From Streptomyces albidoflavus (GTDB lineage: Bacteria; Actinomycetota; Actinomycetes; Streptomycetales; Streptomycetaceae), in contig NZ_JOII01000026.1 in NCBI RefSeq assembly GCF_000719955.1, positions 43,655 through 107,654 on the forward strand: DNA of 64,000 nt, read 5' to 3'. This document shows, in pieces, positions 8,210-17,371 of this stretch. Position 1 is the stretch's first letter. Every line of letters begins with the position of its first letter. Under the pieces are notes generated by a model. That model saw only the letters and a program-made list of their open reading frames with translations. It had not been told where the DNA came from and did not search any database. The position numbers and the translations under genes are program-made.

Positions 8210-9730
8210 ATGTCACGACTGCCAGGGTGGCTGGAGCGCGCGGGCGCCGAGCTGACACGGATCGGTGAGGCGCTCGACGAACGCCGGGCGCGCGCCGAGG
8301 CGTCCGAGGACGCGGCCGCCCACAGCGCCCACCGGGTGCCGGAACGTCCCTCCCACCCGCCCAGGCCGGCGGTGCCCCCGGTGCCGGGCGCCGTCCCGCT
8401 CGTCAAGGCCCCGCCGGAGGCGGAGAGCGAGGCCGTCCACGTGCCGGCGCCGCCCGCCTACGCGCCCGCCGTCTCCGCGCGCCCCGACCCGGTGGCCGCC
8501 GTGCCGTGGGGCATGCGGGTCGCCGCCGAGGCGGGCTGGCGGCTGCTGGTGCTCGCCGGGACCCTCTGGGTCCTGATGAAGGTCATCGTCTCGGTCCAGC
8601 TGGTCGTCTTCGCCTTCATCGCGGCGCTGCTGGTGACCGCCCTGCTCCAGCCGACCGTCACGGCGCTGCGGCGGATGGGGATGCCCAGAGGGGCGGCGAC
8701 CGCCGTCACCGCCGTGCTCGGCTTCGTCATCATGGGGCTGGTCGGCTGGTTCGTGGTCTGGCAGGTGATGGAGAACATCGACACCCTCGCCAGCCAGGTC
8801 CAGGACGGCATCGACGAGTTGCGCGGCTGGCTGCTGAACAGCCCGTTCCACGTGACCGAGGATCAGATCAACGACATCGCCAAGACCTTGCGCGACGCCG
8901 TCGGCACCAACACCGAGGAGCTGACCTCGGCCGGCCTCGAAGGCGTCACCGTCCTGGTCGAGGTCCTCACCGGCATGGTGCTGGCGATGTTCTCCACCCT
9001 CTTCCTCCTCTACGACGGCAAGCGCATCTGGCGCTGGACCCTCAACCTGGTCCCCGCGCAGGCGCGGCCGGGCATCGCCGGGGCCGGGCCGCGCGCCTGG
9101 CGGACCCTCACCGCGTACGTGCGCGGCACGGTGATGGTGGCGCTCATCGACGCGATCTTCATCGGCCTCGGCCTCTGGTTCCTCGACGTGCCGATGGCGG
9201 TGCCGCTGGCCGTCTTCATCTTCCTCTTCGCCTTCATCCCGCTGGTCGGCGCCGTCGTCTCCGGCGCGCTGGCGGTGGTGGTCGCGCTGGTGACGCAGGG
9301 CGTCTTCACCGCGCTGATGGTGCTGATCGTGGTGCTCGCCGTGCAGCAGATCGAGGGCCACATCCTCCAGCCGTTCATCCTCGGCCGCGCGGTGCGGGTC
9401 CACCCGCTCGCGGTGGTGCTCTCGGTCGCGGCGGGCGGGCTGGTCGGCGGGATCGGCGGCGCCGTGGTCGCCGTGCCGCTGGTCGCCGTCATCAACACCG
9501 TCGTCGGCTATCTGCGCGCCTACAGCCGCGAGACGGCCCTGCGGACCGCGCCGGGCCCGCACGGCGCCTCCGCGCTCGCCGTCGCCCCGGTCGGCGGCGA
9601 CGGCCCGGACCGCGCCCCCGCGCCGGAAGCCCCCGCCCCCGCCCCCTCCGGCGACGAGGCGAAGGCGGACCAGGGTGCCGGGCAGCCCGCGGCCGGGCCG
9701 GGGGAGGACCCGCCGCCGGCCGAGAAGTGA
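8210..9730 (+). CDS. AI-2E family transporter (PerM/UPF0118 membrane protein)
   Basis: A polytopic inner-membrane protein of 506 residues. A Pro/Ala-rich cytosolic N-terminus (about 100 residues) is followed by paired helices at about 105-165 (WRLLVLAGTLWVLMKVIVSV and onward), a soluble loop around 180-260, and a cluster of at least five helices at 265-435, including the conserved family segment VQQIEGHILQPFILGRAVRVHPLAVVLS. The C-terminal tail is Pro/Ala/Glu-rich. In E. coli the family includes the AI-2 exporter TqsA and PerM, but most members have no proven substrate, so autoinducer transport should not be assumed here. Start ATG 8210, preceded by GGGAAG. Confidence 0.88.
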   Translation: MSRLPGWLERAGAELTRIGEALDERRARAEASEDAAAHSAHRVPERPSHPPRPAVPPVPGAVPLVKAPPEAESEAVHVPAPPAYAPAVSARPDPVAAVPWGMRVAAEAGWRLLVLAGTLWVLMKVIVSVQLVVFAFIAALLVTALLQPTVTALRRMGMPRGAATAVTAVLGFVIMGLVGWFVVWQVMENIDTLASQVQDGIDELRGWLLNSPFHVTEDQINDIAKTLRDAVGTNTEELTSAGLEGVTVLVEVLTGMVLAMFSTLFLLYDGKRIWRWTLNLVPAQARPGIAGAGPRAWRTLTAYVRGTVMVALIDAIFIGLGLWFLDVPMAVPLAVFIFLFAFIPLVGAVVSGALAVVVALVTQGVFTALMVLIVVLAVQQIEGHILQPFILGRAVRVHPLAVVLSVAAGGLVGGIGGAVVAVPLVAVINTVVGYLRAYSRETALRTAPGPHGASALAVAPVGGDGPDRAPAPEAPAPAPSGDEAKADQGAGQPAAGPGEDPPPAEK

Positions 9731-9751
9731 GGCGGTGCGCCCCGCGGGGGC

Positions 9752-10717
9752 TCAGCTCTCCCGGAGCCGGACCGGCAGCGGGCGCAGCGCCTCGCGCAGG
9801 GCGGCGGCCAGTTCCTCGTACTCGTGGGTGCGGGCCGCGCCCGAGCGCAGGACCAGGCCGACCCGGCGGCTCGGGGCCGGGTCGGTGAAGGTGCCGGTGA
9901 GCAGCTGGGAGCTGCGGCCCGCCTCGACCTTGAGGGCGGTGCGGGGGAGCAGGGTGACGCCCAGTCCGCCCGCCACCAGCTGGACCAGGGTGGCGAGGCC
10001 GGCCGCGCTGGTGGTGACCGGGCGGTCGGTGCGGCCGGCGTCGCGGCAGACATCCAGGGCCTGGTCGCGCAGGCAGTGCCCCTCGTCGAGGAGGAGCAGG
10101 TCGACCTCGCGCAGCGCCTCGCGGGGGACGCCCTCGCGCCCGCCGAGCGGGTGGTCGAGCGGGGTGAGCAGGACGAAGTCCTCGTCGAAGAGCGGGAGTT
10201 CGGTCAGGCCGGGGACGCCGAGCGGGGTGGCGAGCAGCAGCAGGTCCAGGCGCCCGGCGAGCAGGCCCTCGACCAGGGAGGCGGTCTGCTCCTCGTGGAC
10301 CTGGAGTTCCAGCTTCGGGTAGGCGGTGCGGACCAGGCGCAGGACGGTCGGCAGCAGGTAGGGCGCGACGGTGGGGATGACGCCGAGGCGGACGGTGCCG
10401 GTGAAGGGGGCGCGGACCGCCTCGGCCTCCTCCAGCAGCGAGCCGACCTCGGTGAGGACGGCCTTGGCGCGCGGGGCGAGGCGTTCTCCGGCGGGGGAGA
10501 GGAGGACCCGGCGGGTGGTGCGCTCCAGCAGGGTGACGCCGAGGATCTCCTCCAGGGTGGAGACGGCGCCGGAGAGCGCGGGCTGGCTCATCCCGAGGGC
10601 GGCGGCCGCGTCCCGGAAGTGCAGGTGCTCGGCGACGGCGGCGAAGGCCCGGAGCTGGGCGAGGGTGGGTCCCTTGGCGGCGCGGCCGGGGCGGGCCGGG
10701 GCGGTGCTGTGGTGCAT
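9752..10717 (-). CDS. oxyR: OxyR, LysR-type peroxide-sensing regulator
   Basis: A transcription factor that senses hydrogen peroxide through a disulfide and controls ahpC-ahpD, its divergent neighbours. It is 321 residues long. The winged helix-turn-helix is at about 18-75 (LAQLRAFAAVAEHLHFRDAAAALGMSQPALSGAVSTLEE), the effector domain follows, and two cysteines nine residues apart, C215 and C224 in GHCLRDQALDVCRD, match the redox pair of actinobacterial OxyR. The divergent arrangement with ahpC and the cysteine pair make this assignment firm. Confidence 0.95.
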   Translation of the reverse strand: MHHSTAPARPGRAAKGPTLAQLRAFAAVAEHLHFRDAAAALGMSQPALSGAVSTLEEILGVTLLERTTRRVLLSPAGERLAPRAKAVLTEVGSLLEEAEAVRAPFTGTVRLGVIPTVAPYLLPTVLRLVRTAYPKLELQVHEEQTASLVEGLLAGRLDLLLLATPLGVPGLTELPLFDEDFVLLTPLDHPLGGREGVPREALREVDLLLLDEGHCLRDQALDVCRDAGRTDRPVTTSAAGLATLVQLVAGGLGVTLLPRTALKVEAGRSSQLLTGTFTDPAPSRRVGLVLRSGAARTHEYEELAAALREALRPLPVRLRES

Positions 10718-11134
10718 GGGGCTCAGGGTCTCCGGCCGGTGCTGCGGTGTGACGAGGGTGGCGTCGGCGATGCCGCCCGCCGGTGCTCCAGCCTACGGGC
10801 GCGGGTGGGCGGGGCGCCGGTGACGCCTGCCACGTCGCAGGGGTCCGCTCGGCCCTTTTCGATGCGGAGGGTGACCGTTCCGGGTGGCACTCAGGGCATG
10901 GAATGATGCGTTCCGATCGGTTGCCGACCGTGTTCCGCCGTCGGGAGCCGACGGCGCGTCGCTCGCGGCCGTTTCTCCCGGCTCCGGCAACATGCGGGAA
11001 AACCGCTGGTGACCTGCGGGCAACTGATTCGTTCGCCCTATCGGTGGAACGGAACTGATCGATTTCTCTGCATGATCTCCCGTGTGGCACGCTGGGCCAC
11101 AGTCCAACCCCTCAGTACCAAACGGAGGACCACA
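10718..11134. promoter_or_regulatory. oxyR-ahpC divergent control region
   Basis: 417 bases between divergent starts. The part nearest ahpC is AT-richer, and 11031-11050 reads as an imperfect dyad (GTTC inverted against GAAC), a candidate OxyR site just upstream of where an ahpC promoter must lie. The ahpC ribosome binding site GGAGG is at 11125-11129. The exact operator is inference. Confidence 0.5.
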
Positions 11135-11689
11135 GTGCTCACTGTCGGTGACAAGTTCCCCGAGTTCGACCTCACGGCCTGCGTCTCGCTGGAGAAGGGC
11201 AAGGAGTTCGAGCAGATCAACCACAAGACCTACGAGGGCAAGTGGAAGATCGTCTTCGCGTGGCCGAAGGACTTCACCTTCGTCTGCCCGACCGAGATCG
11301 CCGCGTTCGGCAAGCTGAACGAGGAGTTCGCCGACCGTGACGCGCAGGTCCTCGGCTTCTCGGGTGACTCGGAGTTCGTGCACCACGCCTGGCGCAAGGA
11401 CCACCCGGACCTGACCGACCTGCCCTTCCCGATGCTGGCCGACTCGAAGCACGAGCTCATGCGTGACCTCGGCATCGAGGGCGAGGACGGCTTCGCCCAG
11501 CGCGCCGTCTTCATCGTCGACCAGAACAACGAGATCCAGTTCACCATGGTGACCGCGGGCTCCGTCGGCCGTAACCCGAAGGAGGTCCTCCGGGTCCTCG
11601 ACGCCCTCCAGACGGACGAGCTCTGCCCGTGCAACTGGACCCAGGGCGACGAGACCCTGGACCCGGTCGCGCTCCTCTCGGGCGAGTGA
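11135..11689 (+). CDS. ahpC: AhpC, alkyl hydroperoxide reductase / peroxiredoxin
   Basis: A typical 2-Cys peroxiredoxin that reduces peroxides in the cytosol. The 184-residue product has the peroxidatic cysteine C51 in DFTFVCPTEIAAF and the C-terminal resolving region ELCPCNW with C164 and C166. Start GTG 11135 follows CGGAGG by a short spacer and gives the usual AhpC N-terminus (VLTVGDKFPEFDLTA). It is followed after nine bases by ahpD, which regenerates AhpC in actinobacteria through a lipoamide/lipoyl system in place of AhpF. Regulation by the divergent OxyR is expected. Confidence 0.96.
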   Translation: MLTVGDKFPEFDLTACVSLEKGKEFEQINHKTYEGKWKIVFAWPKDFTFVCPTEIAAFGKLNEEFADRDAQVLGFSGDSEFVHHAWRKDHPDLTDLPFPMLADSKHELMRDLGIEGEDGFAQRAVFIVDQNNEIQFTMVTAGSVGRNPKEVLRVLDALQTDELCPCNWTQGDETLDPVALLSGE

Positions 11690-11698
11690 GGTAATCCC

Positions 11699-12235
11699 AT
11701 GGCTCTCGACGCACTCAAGTCCGCCATACCGGACTTCGCCAAGGACCTGAAGCTCAACCTGGGCTCCGTCATCGGCAACAGCCCGCTCCCGCAGCAGCAG
11801 CTGTGGGGCACCGTGCTGGCCTGCGCGATCGCCTCGCGCTCGCCGAAGGTGCTCAGCGAGCTGGAGCCGGAGGCCAAGGAGAACCTGTCGCCCGAGGCGT
11901 ACCAGGCCGCCAAGTCCGCCGCCGCCATCATGGCGATGAACAACGTCTTCTACCGGACCCGGCACCTGCTGTCGGACCCCGAGTACGGGACGCTCCGCGC
12001 CGGTCTGCGGATGAACGTCATCGGCAACCCGGGCGTGGAGAAGGTCGACTTCGAGCTCTGGTCGCTCGCGGTCTCCGCCATCAACGGCTGCGGCCAGTGC
12101 CTCGACTCGCACGAGCAGGTGCTCCGCAAGGCCGGTGTCGACCGCGAGACGATCCAGGAGGCCGTGAAGATCGCCGCCGTCCTGCAGGCCGTCGGCGCGA
12201 CCCTCGACTCCGAGGCGGTCCTGGCGGGCGCGTGA
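11699..12235 (+). CDS. ahpD: AhpD, alkylhydroperoxidase partner of AhpC
   Basis: An all-helical disulfide reductase of 178 residues. The catalytic CxxC is C131/C134 in [17 protein letters not shown], with the His of the proton relay three residues later and the upstream Glu in the [11 protein letters not shown] helix. In Mycobacterium AhpD transfers electrons from dihydrolipoamide (DlaT/Lpd) to AhpC. It sits nine bases after ahpC and ends just before a strong terminator, so ahpC-ahpD form a complete two-gene operon. Confidence 0.96.
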   Translation: MALDALKSAIPDFAKDLKLNLGSVIGNSPLPQQQLWGTVLACAIASRSPKVLSELEPEAKENLSPEAYQAAKSAAAIMAMNNVFYRTRHLLSDPEYGTLRAGLRMNVIGNPGVEKVDFELWSLAVSAINGCGQCLDSHEQVLRKAGVDRETIQEAVKIAAVLQAVGATLDSEAVLAGA

Positions 12236-12270
12236 CGCGCTCCCGGTGACCCCGGATCAGGCAGCTGTAC

Positions 12271-12310
12271 GCAGGGGAGCCCCCACCGATTCCGGTGGGG
12301 GCTCCCCTGC
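12271..12310. terminator. Strong bidirectional hairpin, 18-bp perfect arms
   Basis: Arms 12271-12288 and 12293-12310 with a four-base loop, located between the convergent ahpD and ABC permease genes and serving both. Confidence 0.9.
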
Positions 12311-12334
12311 GTCGTCCGTACCCGGCCGCGCGGG

Positions 12335-14755
12335 TCACTCGGTGCGCAGGCCCTCCGGCCGGGTCATCCGCAGCAGCGGCGGCAGGGAGGCGAGGGTGAT
12401 CAGCACGATCACCCCGGCGCCGGTCAGCGCGTACGGCCAGAAGACCCACCAGGACTGGACGGGCTTGTCGATCACCCCGGTCATCACCTTGCCGAGGCCG
12501 AGCCCGCCCAGTACCGCGACCCCGATGCCGAGGACGACCGGGACGGCCGTCTGCCACAGCGTGGAGAGGGCCAGCGTCCGGCGCGGGGTGCCGAAGGCGG
12601 CCAGGGCGGCCAGCACCCGGCGGCGCTCCCGCAGCTGCTCGATGGTGGAGACCAGCAGCGAGGCCGCGATCAGCACCAGCAGCACCGAGGCGCCGACCAT
12701 CAGGGCGGTCTGGGCGCTGGCGTAGTTGCGGTCCCGGGTGACGGCGACGAAGTTGGTGACCCGCATCGTCGGGTCGATGGCGGCGGCGGTGTTGCGCACG
12801 TGTTCCACGCCGTCCGGGACCGACGGGTCCAGCTTGATCATGGCGGTGGTCATCGCCGGGGCGCGCTCCAGCTCCTTGCCGATGGCGCCCGGGGTGGCGT
12901 AGATGCCGTCCCGGTGGTTGCCGCCCGGGTCCTTCCGGGTGCGGACCACGGGGCTGTCGGCGGGGAGGGTCCAGAGGATCTCGCCGGCCGGCCGGTGGCC
13001 GCGGGTCTCGGCGTCCTCCGGGTTGTCGCCGAGGTTGACCGGCTTGCCGGGGCGGGCCGACTGGTCGACCCAGGCGTTCATCTCCTCGTCCGGGCTGTGC
13101 GCGACGAAGGTGTCCCCGTCCGCGCACCGGTCGATCCGGGCCAGCTCGCGCAGGGTGGCGCAGTCGGCGATGTGCAGCTCGGTGGTGGGGCGGATGTCGC
13201 CCTCGTACGCGCCCGGCCGGGTCGCGTAGACGTTGACCGTGCCGATGACCTTCCGGACGCCCTCGGTGGCGCGGAAGTCGGCGATCATCCGCTGGGCCAG
13301 CGCGCCGTCGGCGTGGTTGGTGGCGACGCCGACCTCGGCGCGGGCCGGGTCCTGGCCGGTGAGCTTGATGAAGTCCTCGTGCATCGAACCGAGGAGCATC
13401 TGGATGGCGATGGCCCCCGCCACGGCCACCGTGATCCCGCCGACCGCCCGCGAGACGGAGCCGCTCTCCAGCTGGAGCCGGCGGGTGGCGAGCTGCCAGG
13501 GGACGGGGCCGCCGCGCAGCCGGCGGACGACCGCCTCGACCGCCCAGGGGAGCAGCGCGATCAGGCCGATCAGCACCAGCGCGCTGCCGGCGCCGATCAC
13601 GTACTCGCTGTACATGACGGTGTAGAAGTTGACGTCCCCGCTGAACGGGAGCAGCAGGGCGACGCCGAGCACCGGCAGCAGCAGGCGCCACCACAGGCGG
13701 CGGCGGCGCGGCTTGGTGTGGCGGACCACGCCGAGCGGTTCGATCGCCACCGACTTGAGCGAGACGAGCGTGACCAGCACCGCCGCCAGCGGCACCCCGA
13801 GGACGACCACCAGGCCGAGCAGCGGGTCCGGCACCAGGTCGCCCGCGAAGACGCCGACGTCCCACACCTCGACGTACTGGGCCGGCGGCCGCAGCGCCAG
13901 GAAGAGGGCGGCGCCCACGGCGAGGCCCAGCAGCGCGCCGCCGAGTGCCTCGCCGGCCGCGATCCGGCGGACGGTGGGCCGGTCGGCGCCGACCAGGCGC
14001 AGCGCGGCGAGCCGCCGGTCGCGCCGCTCGCCGCCGAAGCGGACGGCGGTGGCGATGAAGACCGCGACGGGGGTGAGCAGCACCACGCACATCAGCGTGA
14101 TCAGGATGATCAGCGCGGGGGCCAGGTCGTCCCCCTCGGAGGCCAGGCCGAACCCGTCGGTGCGGGCGGCCTTCCCCGGGGCGAGCGCGTCGTGGCCGGC
14201 GTAGAAGAGGAGTTCGCCCGGGTTGACCAGCCCCGCGTCGCCGATGGTGCCGACGATCTTCTGGGGCAGGCGCTCGCGGAGCAGGGCGCCCTCCTCGGTG
14301 CCCAGCAGGTCGCGCAGGGCGGGCGAGGCGTACATCTCGCCGTCGGCGGGGAGTCCGGGCAGGCCCGGCGGGAGCGCCGGGGCCTTCCCCTCGGCCTTGA
14401 GGTACGTGCCCCAGATCGTCTCGGAGCGGTAGTCGGACTCCGCGGTGGAGTAGAGCACCGTGGAGTCGGAGCGCGCGGGGCTCTCCGGGTCGAGCGTCGC
14501 GGAGGCGGTACGGGCGTCGCCGCGGGCTGCGCGTTCGGCGAGCAGGTGCGGGGTGCTGGCGGCACCGAGCAGCACGGCGACGGCGGCGCCGACCCCCGCG
14601 GCGGTCAGCAGGGTGCGCGACCAGCCCTCGCGGCCGCCGCCGAAGGCGAACCGCAGGCCGGTCAGCAGGTCCTGGAGCCAGGTGCTGCGGCCGGAGCCGC
14701 GCGGGGTGGAGGGGAGCGGCGGCGCGGGGGCCGCCTGCGGAGCGGTGGTCGTCAC
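12335..14755 (-). CDS. ABC transporter permease, FtsX/MacB type
   Basis: The membrane component of an ABC exporter, 806 residues. After a short cytosolic N-terminus (with FAFGGGREGWSRTLLT) there is helix 1 at about 50-70, a large extracytoplasmic domain (about 75-205), a first three-helix FtsX unit (PALIILITLMCVVLLTPVAVF onward), central helices and another extracytoplasmic domain (about 455-660), then the second FtsX unit ending LITLASLPPLLRMTRPEGLRTE. The GTG start overlaps the stop of the ATPase gene (GTGA at 14755-14752), so subunits are made together. Single-gene permeases with two FtsX repeats often export peptides or lipids; the substrate is unknown. Confidence 0.88.
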   Translation of the reverse strand: MTTTAPQAAPAPPLPSTPRGSGRSTWLQDLLTGLRFAFGGGREGWSRTLLTAAGVGAAVAVLLGAASTPHLLAERAARGDARTASATLDPESPARSDSTVLYSTAESDYRSETIWGTYLKAEGKAPALPPGLPGLPADGEMYASPALRDLLGTEEGALLRERLPQKIVGTIGDAGLVNPGELLFYAGHDALAPGKAARTDGFGLASEGDDLAPALIILITLMCVVLLTPVAVFIATAVRFGGERRDRRLAALRLVGADRPTVRRIAAGEALGGALLGLAVGAALFLALRPPAQYVEVWDVGVFAGDLVPDPLLGLVVVLGVPLAAVLVTLVSLKSVAIEPLGVVRHTKPRRRRLWWRLLLPVLGVALLLPFSGDVNFYTVMYSEYVIGAGSALVLIGLIALLPWAVEAVVRRLRGGPVPWQLATRRLQLESGSVSRAVGGITVAVAGAIAIQMLLGSMHEDFIKLTGQDPARAEVGVATNHADGALAQRMIADFRATEGVRKVIGTVNVYATRPGAYEGDIRPTTELHIADCATLRELARIDRCADGDTFVAHSPDEEMNAWVDQSARPGKPVNLGDNPEDAETRGHRPAGEILWTLPADSPVVRTRKDPGGNHRDGIYATPGAIGKELERAPAMTTAMIKLDPSVPDGVEHVRNTAAAIDPTMRVTNFVAVTRDRNYASAQTALMVGASVLLVLIAASLLVSTIEQLRERRRVLAALAAFGTPRRTLALSTLWQTAVPVVLGIGVAVLGGLGLGKVMTGVIDKPVQSWWVFWPYALTGAGVIVLITLASLPPLLRMTRPEGLRTE

Positions 14756-15474
14756 GCGTACCGCTCCATGTCCCGGCACCGGCCGTCGCGGACGACGATC
14801 TCGCGGTCGGAGTAGGCGGCCACCCGGTTCTCGTGGGTGACCAGGACGACGGCGGTGCCGGCCGCCCGGGCGGCCTCGGTGAGCAGTTCCATGACCCGCT
14901 CGCCGTTGAGGGAGTCGAGGGCGCCGGTCGGCTCGTCGGCGAAGAGCACGCGCGGGGCGGTGACCAGCGCGCGGGCCACCGCGACCCGCTGGCCCTGGCC
15001 GCCGGAGACCTCGCCGGGCCGGTGGTCGCGGACGTCGTCCACCTCCAGCCGCTCCAGCCAGGAGGCGGCGGCGGCCTCGGCGGCCTTGCGCCGCACCCCG
15101 TTGAGCCTGAGCGGCAGCGCCACGTTCTCCACGCAGGTCAGCTCGGGGACGAGCTGGCCGAACTGGAAGACGAAGCCGAACTCGGTACGGCGCAGGGCCG
15201 ACAGGCGCTGGTCGGGCAGGCCGGCGATCTCGGCGCCCTGGTAGGTGAGGGAGCCGCTGTCCGGGCGGACGATCCCGGCGAGGCAGTGCAGCAGCGTGGA
15301 CTTGCCGGAGCCGGAGGGCCCCATCACCGCGACCACCTCGCCCGCGTGGATGGAGAAGTCGGCGCCGTCCAGCGCGGTGGTCTGCCCGTACGTCTTGTGC
15401 AGTCCGCTCGCGGCGAGCAGCGACCCGGCCGGGGCGGGGGCGGTCGCGGGGGCCTCGGGGAAGGGGGCACTCAC
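14752..15474 (-). CDS. ABC transporter ATP-binding protein, LolD/MacB type
   Basis: The cytosolic ATPase of the exporter, 240 residues. Walker A is VMGPSGSGKSTLLH, the Q-loop FGFVFQFGQLVPELT, the signature VSGGQGQRVAVARALV, Walker B RVLFADEPTGALD and the switch His lies in VVLVTHENR. The DSLNGERVMELL segment and TGALDS are characteristic of the MacB/LolD subfamily that pairs with FtsX-like permeases. Its start ATG overlaps the padR stop by four bases and its stop overlaps the permease start, giving a padR-ATPase-permease operon. Confidence 0.94.
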   Translation of the reverse strand: MSAPFPEAPATAPAPAGSLLAASGLHKTYGQTTALDGADFSIHAGEVVAVMGPSGSGKSTLLHCLAGIVRPDSGSLTYQGAEIAGLPDQRLSALRRTEFGFVFQFGQLVPELTCVENVALPLRLNGVRRKAAEAAAASWLERLEVDDVRDHRPGEVSGGQGQRVAVARALVTAPRVLFADEPTGALDSLNGERVMELLTEAARAAGTAVVLVTHENRVAAYSDREIVVRDGRCRDMERYA

Positions 15475-15995
15475 GCGCCGACCGCCTTTCCGAGCGCGCC
15501 GAGGCGGGCCGCGGTCAGCTCCAGCCAGCGCAGGTCCGCCTCCAGGTGGAAGAGGGCGTGGTCGCAGATGAGTTGGTCGGCGAGGTCGCCCTGGCGCTTG
15601 CGGGCGGTCAGCGCGCGCATCAGGCGCAGGTGTTCGGCGCGCTGGGTGTCGAGCAGGTCACCGGCGTCGCGGCCGGTGAGCAGGGCGAGGACGACCTTGG
15701 TGTACAGGGTCGACTGGAGGTAGGGCTCCGGCTTCTCCGGGGTGGCGAGCCAGGTGGCGACATCGGTGATGCCCGCCTCCGTGATGGCGTACCGCTTCCG
15801 TTCGGGGCCGGCGCCCGCCTCCACGCCGTCGACCTCCACGAGGCCGTTCTTCAGCAGGCGGGACATGGTGGCGTAGACCTGGCCGTAGTGCAGGGGCCGG
15901 TCGTGGCCGAACTTGTCGTCGAAGGCGCGCTTGAGGTCGTAGCCGTGGCGGGGGCCGGACTCCAGCAGGCCGAGCAGGGTGTGACCGATGGACAT
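15471..15995 (-). CDS. PadR family transcriptional regulator
   Basis: A 174-residue winged-helix repressor, probably controlling its own operon with the downstream ABC exporter. The N-terminal PadR domain reads MSIGHTLLGLLESGPRHGYDLKRAFDDKFGHDRPLHYGQVYATMSRLLKNGLVE-like with the typical HGYDL and QVYATLxRL motifs. The C-terminal helical dimerisation arm (about 95-174) is Leu/Arg-rich. PadR-ABC operons commonly respond to a toxic compound that the exporter removes; the ligand is not visible. I chose the ATG at 15995, because the conserved domain begins directly there. Confidence 0.92.
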   Translation of the reverse strand: MSIGHTLLGLLESGPRHGYDLKRAFDDKFGHDRPLHYGQVYATMSRLLKNGLVEVDGVEAGAGPERKRYAITEAGITDVATWLATPEKPEPYLQSTLYTKVVLALLTGRDAGDLLDTQRAEHLRLMRALTARKRQGDLADQLICDHALFHLEADLRWLELTAARLGALGKAVGA

Positions 15996-16004
15996 GGCGA
16001 GCAC

Positions 16005-16022
16005 TGTACATGGGGTGTATAC
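16005..16022. promoter_or_regulatory. Candidate PadR operator and promoter
   Basis: Ten bases upstream of the padR start two palindromic hexamers, TGTACA (16005-16010) and GTATAC (16017-16022), are 12 bases apart centre to centre. This spacing places them on one face of the helix, as expected for a dimeric autorepressor. The pairing is visible; the function is inference. Confidence 0.4.
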
Positions 16023-16055
16023 CTGCGGTGAATAGCGGGGTGGAGGCCGGAAACG

Positions 16056-16099
16056 GCCCGAGCCGGGCGGGCCGGAGATCCGGCCCACCCGGCTCGGGC
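16056..16099 (-). terminator. Long hairpin terminator, 21-bp arms with one mismatch
   Basis: Arms 16056-16076 and 16079-16099 are complementary apart from one G/T-type mismatch. It lies 20 bases downstream of the stop of the ribbon-helix-helix gene. Confidence 0.85.
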
Positions 16100-16118
16100 G
16101 GTGTGTGCGTGGCGGCGG

Positions 16119-16382
16119 TCAGCTTCCCGCCCCGGGCTCCTCGCTCCGGGGCGGGCGGCCCCGGCGTGGCAGCGGCCCGGTGGCCCCGGGGAGGCGGCCC
16201 GCCTCCGAGAGGGCGCGGCGGAGGAGGAACTCGATCTGCGCGTTGGTGCTGCGCAGCTCGTCGGCGGCCCAGCGGGCCAGGGCGTCATGGACGAGCGGGT
16301 CGAGCCGCAGCAGGACCTGCTTGCGCTGCTGCCGGGTCCGCCGCGGCCGTTCGGCCGCTCCGTCCTCCGTCGCCCCGGTCAC
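16119..16382 (-). CDS. Small Arc/MetJ-like ribbon-helix-helix protein
   Basis: An 87-residue protein. The segment KQVLLRLDPLVHDALARWAADELRS then TNAQIEFLLRRAL has the beta-strand/helix/helix pattern and the polar strand residues of ribbon-helix-helix DNA-binding proteins; the tails are Arg/Pro-rich. Its GTG start overlaps the SPFH stop (GTGA at 16382-16379), so it is translationally coupled to the SPFH gene. RHH proteins are often antitoxins or repressors, but no toxin is adjacent; it may instead regulate the SPFH gene or bind DNA with it. Function is inference. Confidence 0.75.
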   Translation of the reverse strand: MTGATEDGAAERPRRTRQQRKQVLLRLDPLVHDALARWAADELRSTNAQIEFLLRRALSEAGRLPGATGPLPRRGRPPRSEEPGAGS

Positions 16383-17371
16383 TGGTAGAGCGTGCCCGTG
16401 TTGACGACCGGCTGGGCGGACCGGTCGCCGCAGAGGACCACCATCAGATTGCTGACCATGGCGGCCTTGCGGTCGGAGTCGAGCTCCACGATGTCGTCCT
16501 CCTGGATGCGGGAGAGCGCCTGCTCGACCATGCCCACCGCGCCCTCGACGATCAGGCGGCGGGCGGCGACGACGGCACCGGCCTGCTGGCGCTGGAGCAT
16601 CGCCGAGGCGATCTCCGGGGCGTAGGCGAGGTGGGTGAAGCGGGACTCGACGATCTTGACGCCGGCCGCCTCGACCCGGGCGTGCAGCTCCACGGCGAGC
16701 TTCTCGGTGATCTCCTCGGCGTTGCCGCGCAGGGAGAGGCCGCCCTCGTCGTGGGCGTCGTAGGGGTACTCGATGGCGATGTGGCGGACGGCGGCCTCGG
16801 TCTGGGTGGAGACGAACTCCAGGAAGTCGTCCACCTCGAAGACGGCGCGGGCGGTGTCCTCGACCTTCCAGACGACGACGGCGGCCAGCTCGATCGGGTT
16901 GCCGTAGGCGTCGTTGACCTTGAGGACGGCCGTCTCGTGGTTGCGCACCCGGGTGGAGATCTTCTCGCGGGTGGTCAGCGGGTTGACCCAGCGCAGGCCG
17001 TCGGTGCGGATGGTGCCGCGGTACCGGCCGAAGAGCTGGACGACGCGGGCCTCGCCCGGCGCCACCATGTTCAGCCCGCACATCGCGAGGAAGGCGCCGA
17101 TGCCCACCAGGATGCCGACGATGATCAGCGCCGCCTTGGCGCCGTTGGCCTCGGCCGCCGCACCCAGGGCGACCAGCGCCGCGCCCGCGACCAGGCCGAG
17201 GAGGCCGAGCAGCAGGGCCATCGCCCCGCCGATGCTGTGCGCCTTGAACTCGCGGACGGACGGCTGCGGCATGGCCGGCAGGTCCGGGGTGGAGTCGTCG
17301 GCTGGGGTGTGGGAGGAGGAGGTGGTCACGGTGTCCCCGTTTCTGTGGTCGTTCTGCTCTCGCTGGTCCAT
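16379..17371 (-). CDS. SPFH / Band 7 (prohibitin-flotillin-like) membrane protein
   Basis: A membrane-anchored scaffold protein of about 330 residues. Two hydrophobic helices near residues 50-105 ([20 protein letters not shown] and [20 protein letters not shown]) anchor it, followed directly by the SPFH domain ([32 protein letters not shown], then [25 protein letters not shown]). A helical region 190-290 resembles the oligomerising arm ([42 protein letters not shown]). ATG 17371 is used here; a GTG at 17329 (VTTSSSHTP) preceded by GGGGA is a credible alternative. Such proteins organise membrane microdomains or proteases. Confidence 0.9.
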   Translation of the reverse strand: MDQREQNDHRNGDTVTTSSSHTPADDSTPDLPAMPQPSVREFKAHSIGGAMALLLGLLGLVAGAALVALGAAAEANGAKAALIIVGILVGIGAFLAMCGLNMVAPGEARVVQLFGRYRGTIRTDGLRWVNPLTTREKISTRVRNHETAVLKVNDAYGNPIELAAVVVWKVEDTARAVFEVDDFLEFVSTQTEAAVRHIAIEYPYDAHDEGGLSLRGNAEEITEKLAVELHARVEAAGVKIVESRFTHLAYAPEIASAMLQRQQAGAVVAARRLIVEGAVGMVEQALSRIQEDDIVELDSDRKAAMVSNLMVVLCGDRSAQPVVNTGTLYQ

